Notes under the pieces: model-generated | What the model was told of the DNA's origin: nothing | The model's input: only the letters and a program-made list of their open reading frames with translations | Database searches by the model: none | Assembly (NCBI GenBank): GCA_036752465.1 | Contig: DAIOSQ010000074.1 | Coordinates: 1 to 9,199 of the forward strand | Source of the DNA: DAIOSQ01 sp036752465 | Lineage (GTDB): Bacteria > Pseudomonadota > Gammaproteobacteria > Legionellales > Legionellaceae | Reading direction: 5' to 3' | Length of the DNA: 9,199 nucleotides | Translations under genes and position numbers: made by a program | Part shown: positions 6,643-9,199 of the stretch, one piece after another | Layout of the letters: each line of letters opens with the position of its first letter | How positions within the stretch are numbered: the first letter of the stretch is position 1

Positions 6643-6648
6643 TGCGTT

Positions 6649-7962
6649 ATGCAAAATGTTGATCAGATAATTCATGCACCATGGATCATTACCAGCGATA
6701 CCCAAATACCGTTTCTGGAAAATCATTCTGTTGTAATTCATAATGGCATTATTGTTGACATACTCCCCACCGAGATGGCCAGCACCCAATATCAAGCTGG
6801 GCAGGTTGACACTTGTCGAGACAAGGTACTTCTACCTGGGTTTGTTAATGCACATACACATATAGGGATGAATTTTTTTCGTGGTCTTGCCGATGATTTA
6901 GGTCTAATGACTTGGTTGGAAGAGCACATATTCCCGGCCGAAAAAAAATGGTTAGATCATCAATTCGTTAAAGATGCCTCCCTATTTGCCATGGCTGAAA
7001 TGATACGAAGTGGTACAACTTGCTTTAACGATATGTACTATTTTTTAGAAGCAACTGCGGAAGCTGCCATCATCAGTGGCATGCGGGCACATATAGGTAT
7101 CAGCGTACTAGAATTCCCGACCAACTGGGCTACAGGCCCTCAAGAGTATTTGCAAAAAGGTATCGCATTTCACGAAGTTTACCTTGATAATCCCCTGATC
7201 ACCACTACACTAGCTCCGCACGCACCTTATACAGTTTCTGATAAGACCTTCATGCAAGTACAAGAAATTGCGCAACAATATCAATTAAAAATTAATTTGC
7301 ACTTGCATGAAACTGAAGATGAAATCAAACAGTCTTTGGCTACCTACAACAAACGCCCGATCAGACGTCTTAATGATCTTGGCTTCTTAGCAAGCAACGT
7401 TATTGCTATCCACATGGTCAATCTTAATGAAGAAGATCTTGGTATTTTAGCTAAAACCCAACCCAGCATTGTTCATTGCCCAGAATCAAATATGAAGTTG
7501 GCCAGTGGTATATCCCCTGTCAGTCAACTCAGAGCATTGAAGTTAAATGTAGCCTTGGGGACTGATAGCGCTGCTAGCAACAATGATTTAGATATGTTTG
7601 GTGAGATGCGCCAGGCAGCATTTCTAGCAAAAGCTTCTTCGCGTGATGCAGAAAGCATCAGCGCTTGGGACTGCATCCACATGGCAACCCAGAATGGAGC
7701 GACTGCACTAGGATCTGGCAACACACAAGGCAGCATCAGTAAAGGGAAGGTGGCTGATTTGATAACAGTCGACTTAGATCAGCTAGAAGCGAAGCCACTT
7801 TACCATCCTGCGTCACAAATTGTGTACTCCTCCTGTCGCTCACAAGTCGCTGATGTGTGGGTCGCAGGAAAAGCACTGATGAAGAATCGCCAATTGCTCA
7901 CATTAGACGAAAATGAACTAAAAAGCAAGGCAAGCTACTGGCAAAAGAAAATTGCAACCTAG
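6649..7962 (+). CDS. mtaD: TRZ/ATZ family amidohydrolase, probable 5'-methylthioadenosine/S-adenosylhomocysteine deaminase
   Basis: A metal-dependent amidohydrolase of the MtaD/SsnA/TRZ-ATZ group. It is expected to deaminate 5'-methylthioadenosine and/or S-adenosylhomocysteine, by-products of polyamine, quorum-signal and methylation chemistry, to the inosine forms. The product is 437 aa, normal for the family. Metal and catalytic residues are visible: His69 and His71 in NAHTH; His218 and Glu221 in INLHLHETEDE; His256 in IHMVNL; Asp306 in LGTDSAASNNDLDMFGE. The HCPESNMKLASG segment typical of this group is present. The N-terminus (about 1-60) and the end form the small beta-sandwich. Exact substrate cannot be read from sequence; guanine, chloro-s-triazine or other adenosine-type deaminases share these motifs, but the combination favours MTA/SAH. 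It lies 26 bases after recR and probably belongs to the same transcript. No methyltransferase gene follows it. Confidence 0.88.
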   Translation: MQNVDQIIHAPWIITSDTQIPFLENHSVVIHNGIIVDILPTEMASTQYQAGQVDTCRDKVLLPGFVNAHTHIGMNFFRGLADDLGLMTWLEEHIFPAEKKWLDHQFVKDASLFAMAEMIRSGTTCFNDMYYFLEATAEAAIISGMRAHIGISVLEFPTNWATGPQEYLQKGIAFHEVYLDNPLITTTLAPHAPYTVSDKTFMQVQEIAQQYQLKINLHLHETEDEIKQSLATYNKRPIRRLNDLGFLASNVIAIHMVNLNEEDLGILAKTQPSIVHCPESNMKLASGISPVSQLRALKLNVALGTDSAASNNDLDMFGEMRQAAFLAKASSRDAESISAWDCIHMATQNGATALGSGNTQGSISKGKVADLITVDLDQLEAKPLYHPASQIVYSSCRSQVADVWVAGKALMKNRQLLTLDENELKSKASYWQKKIAT

Positions 7963-8240
7963 CACCATTGCCATGCGCGCACGGGGCCTTGGCATGTACC
8001 CCTAATTCGTATGCTCATGCCGCAAAATGGCTCTGGGAATAGCTTTAGAAATGCACACAACACGCCGGGCAAAACGTTATAGGCGTAACTCTACAAATTC
8101 CGGGATGCTTCAAATCACGTGTTTTCGTGAACTTTTTTGGCTATTTTTATAACCATACTGATTTAAACTGCTCAGGAGTTAATATAATGCCCGCTTTTTG
8201 TGATGTGGTTGATATAGGCGCGGATTATTTATTCATTCAT
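7963..8240. other. Gap between convergent genes, no convincing gene
   Basis: This 278-base stretch separates the stop of the mtaD-like gene from that of the minus-strand cyclase. I find no tRNA or recognisable gene remnant. It contains the weak terminator-like hairpin at 8115-8138, an AGGAG at 8174-8178 placed 8 bases before an ATG at 8187 (a 55-codon frame running antisense into the cyclase gene), and the start of an ATTC repeat at 8231. Confidence 0.6.
8115..8138 (+). terminator. Weak intrinsic terminator candidate after the dnaX-recR-mtaD cluster
   Basis: TCACG (8115-8119) pairs with CGTGA (8126-8130) around a 6-base loop and is followed by AC and six T (8133-8138), with a second T-run shortly after. 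The stem is only 5 pairs and the site lies about 150 bases past the mtaD stop, so efficiency would be modest. Confidence 0.35.
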
Positions 8241-8245
8241 TCATT
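8231..8245. repeat. ATTC tetranucleotide repeat at the cyclase stop codon
   Basis: ATTC is repeated three times plus ATT. The cyclase TGA stop (8243-8241 on the minus strand) lies in the first part of the repeat as read by that gene, so slippage would change sequence only after the stop and should not alter the protein. Confidence 0.7.
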
Positions 8246-9137
8246 TTATGATTTTAGAAAACCCCAATATCGCGTATATACGTGCAGGAGCACCGCTACC
8301 TCCTTGAATTTTCATGGGTGCTACAATAAGCTCGGCTCCAATAGATGGGACTGATTGCAAATTAGCAATGTTTTCTATTCCATAGATATTTGCACCTAAA
8401 ATAATCCGATGCGCCCAGAAATCAGATGAAATACCAGGATCTAAACTGGGTGTATCAAGACCTATTGCTTTTACCTTCTTATCTACTAGATATTGAGCTG
8501 CTTCTCTAGATATCCCAGGGAAATGGAGATTTTTAGTATCCCCAAACTTATCACTGCCTAAGTAAATTTTTTTATTACCCCAATACCGTCCCCATCCAGT
8601 GAAAAAAAGCACGATATCGTTAGATTTAATACCGCGGTATTGTTTTTCAAATTGTTGAATATCCACTATGCTTATGGCATAGTCACGATCAGCTTTTGCT
8701 TTGGATGCCACATTAATTACCAACGCTCTTCCATGCATTGTATCTACTGGTATCTTATCTACAGTCCATCCGCTTCTTGAAAAATGACGCGGCGCATCTA
8801 CATGTGTCCCACCATGCTCGGGAGTGCAAAATTTATTAGCAGCATAAAAATATCCTTTTGGTGTTTCTCCATAAGAAATTTTATGTAATCGAAACCCTTT
8901 TTCAGTAGGCCAGTAAATAGTTTGGCTATCAAATGAGTATGTCAAATCAAGTATTTTTATCTTCTGACCATAAGCTGCCATTACAGATGTACTGAATAAA
9001 AAATATAGCATGCAATTTCTAAAGAAACTGCTACCTGTCAATTTTTTAATAAAATAAAACGAATTATCGAAAAAATTCGATATCCATGATGAAAAAATTT
9101 TGGGGCCAATAGTAAAGCCACGCAAATTCATAAGCAT
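8241..9137 (-). CDS. Exported cyclase / kynurenine-formamidase family metal hydrolase
   Basis: Member of the cyclase family (PF04199), which includes arylformamidase KynB and other metal-dependent amide or ester hydrolases. Numbering from the ATG at 9137: the metal motif HGGTHVDAPRHF spans 108-119 (His108, His112, Asp114, His118). GLDTPSLDPG (226-235), His243 and Glu255 in YGIEN match the rest of the active site, and the GGSGAPARIYAIL end is typical. A hydrophobic stretch at 43-55 ending VMAAYG looks like a signal peptide with cleavage near Ala54/Ala55, so the enzyme probably acts in the periplasm. The start is unclear: 9137 (or ATG at 9131) gives an unusually long N-region and has no ribosome site; ATG at 9011 (residue 43) removes the basic N-region. 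An in-frame TAG lies near the window edge. The substrate is unknown and no tryptophan-catabolism gene is nearby. It looks more AT-rich than the dnaX cluster and may have been acquired separately. Confidence 0.85.
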   Translation of the reverse strand: MLMNLRGFTIGPKIFSSWISNFFDNSFYFIKKLTGSSFFRNCMLYFLFSTSVMAAYGQKIKILDLTYSFDSQTIYWPTEKGFRLHKISYGETPKGYFYAANKFCTPEHGGTHVDAPRHFSRSGWTVDKIPVDTMHGRALVINVASKAKADRDYAISIVDIQQFEKQYRGIKSNDIVLFFTGWGRYWGNKKIYLGSDKFGDTKNLHFPGISREAAQYLVDKKVKAIGLDTPSLDPGISSDFWAHRIILGANIYGIENIANLQSVPSIGAELIVAPMKIQGGSGAPARIYAILGFSKIIK

Positions 9138-9199
9138 TTCATTGACAGGGGTCCGGATGTCTGGAACAACATTAAGGAAAAATAAGAGCTATTCATCCA

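Noticed and set aside
8030..8110. Possible tRNA-like or gene-remnant segment in the gap after mtaD
   Set aside because: No T-loop consensus, acceptor pairing or recognisable protein fragment could be found.

Overview
The window reads as chromosome of a gammaproteobacterium, probably host-associated and possibly of the Legionella/Coxiella kind. The evidence is an ffs-dnaX-ybaB-recR block whose proteins closely resemble the gammaproteobacterial versions, moderate to low GC by eye, and two neighbouring proteins that look more like secreted effectors than housekeeping enzymes. The order-level placement is inference.

Layout. Positions 40-3717, minus strand, hold two large proteins with no clear housekeeping role. 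The upstream one (788 codons) has a membrane segment, then a region that aligns by eye with the M48 (HtpX/OMA1-type) metalloprotease core but with its zinc motif replaced, then about 500 unrecognised residues. The downstream one (398 aa) has its own near-consensus sigma-70 promoter, an N-terminus resembling a mitochondrial presequence, and an R / ST-like / ExE pattern suggesting an ADP-ribosyltransferase fold. Positions 3718-3831, plus strand, hold the 4.5S SRP RNA gene. Its 5' end abuts the annotated start of the 788-codon ORF on the other strand. Positions 3850-7962, plus strand, hold dnaX (tau subunit of the DNA polymerase III clamp loader), the YbaB/EbfC nucleoid protein gene, recR (recombinational repair) and an mtaD-like 5'-methylthioadenosine/S-adenosylhomocysteine deaminase gene. 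Positions 7963-8240 are a gap between convergent genes with a weak terminator-like hairpin. Positions 8241-9137, minus strand, hold a cyclase/kynurenine-formamidase-family metal hydrolase with an export signal and an uncertain start.

How they work together. ffs through recR is a conserved information-processing cluster: protein targeting, clamp loading, DNA-associated protein, gap repair. mtaD follows recR by 26 bp and probably shares the transcript while having its own strong ribosome binding site. The most unusual part is the minus-strand pair: a putative ADP-ribosyltransferase beside a putative M48 pseudoprotease, each able to start with a basic leader followed by an Ala/Gly-rich hydrophobic segment. 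These domain calls come from reading motifs by eye and need profile or structure searches.
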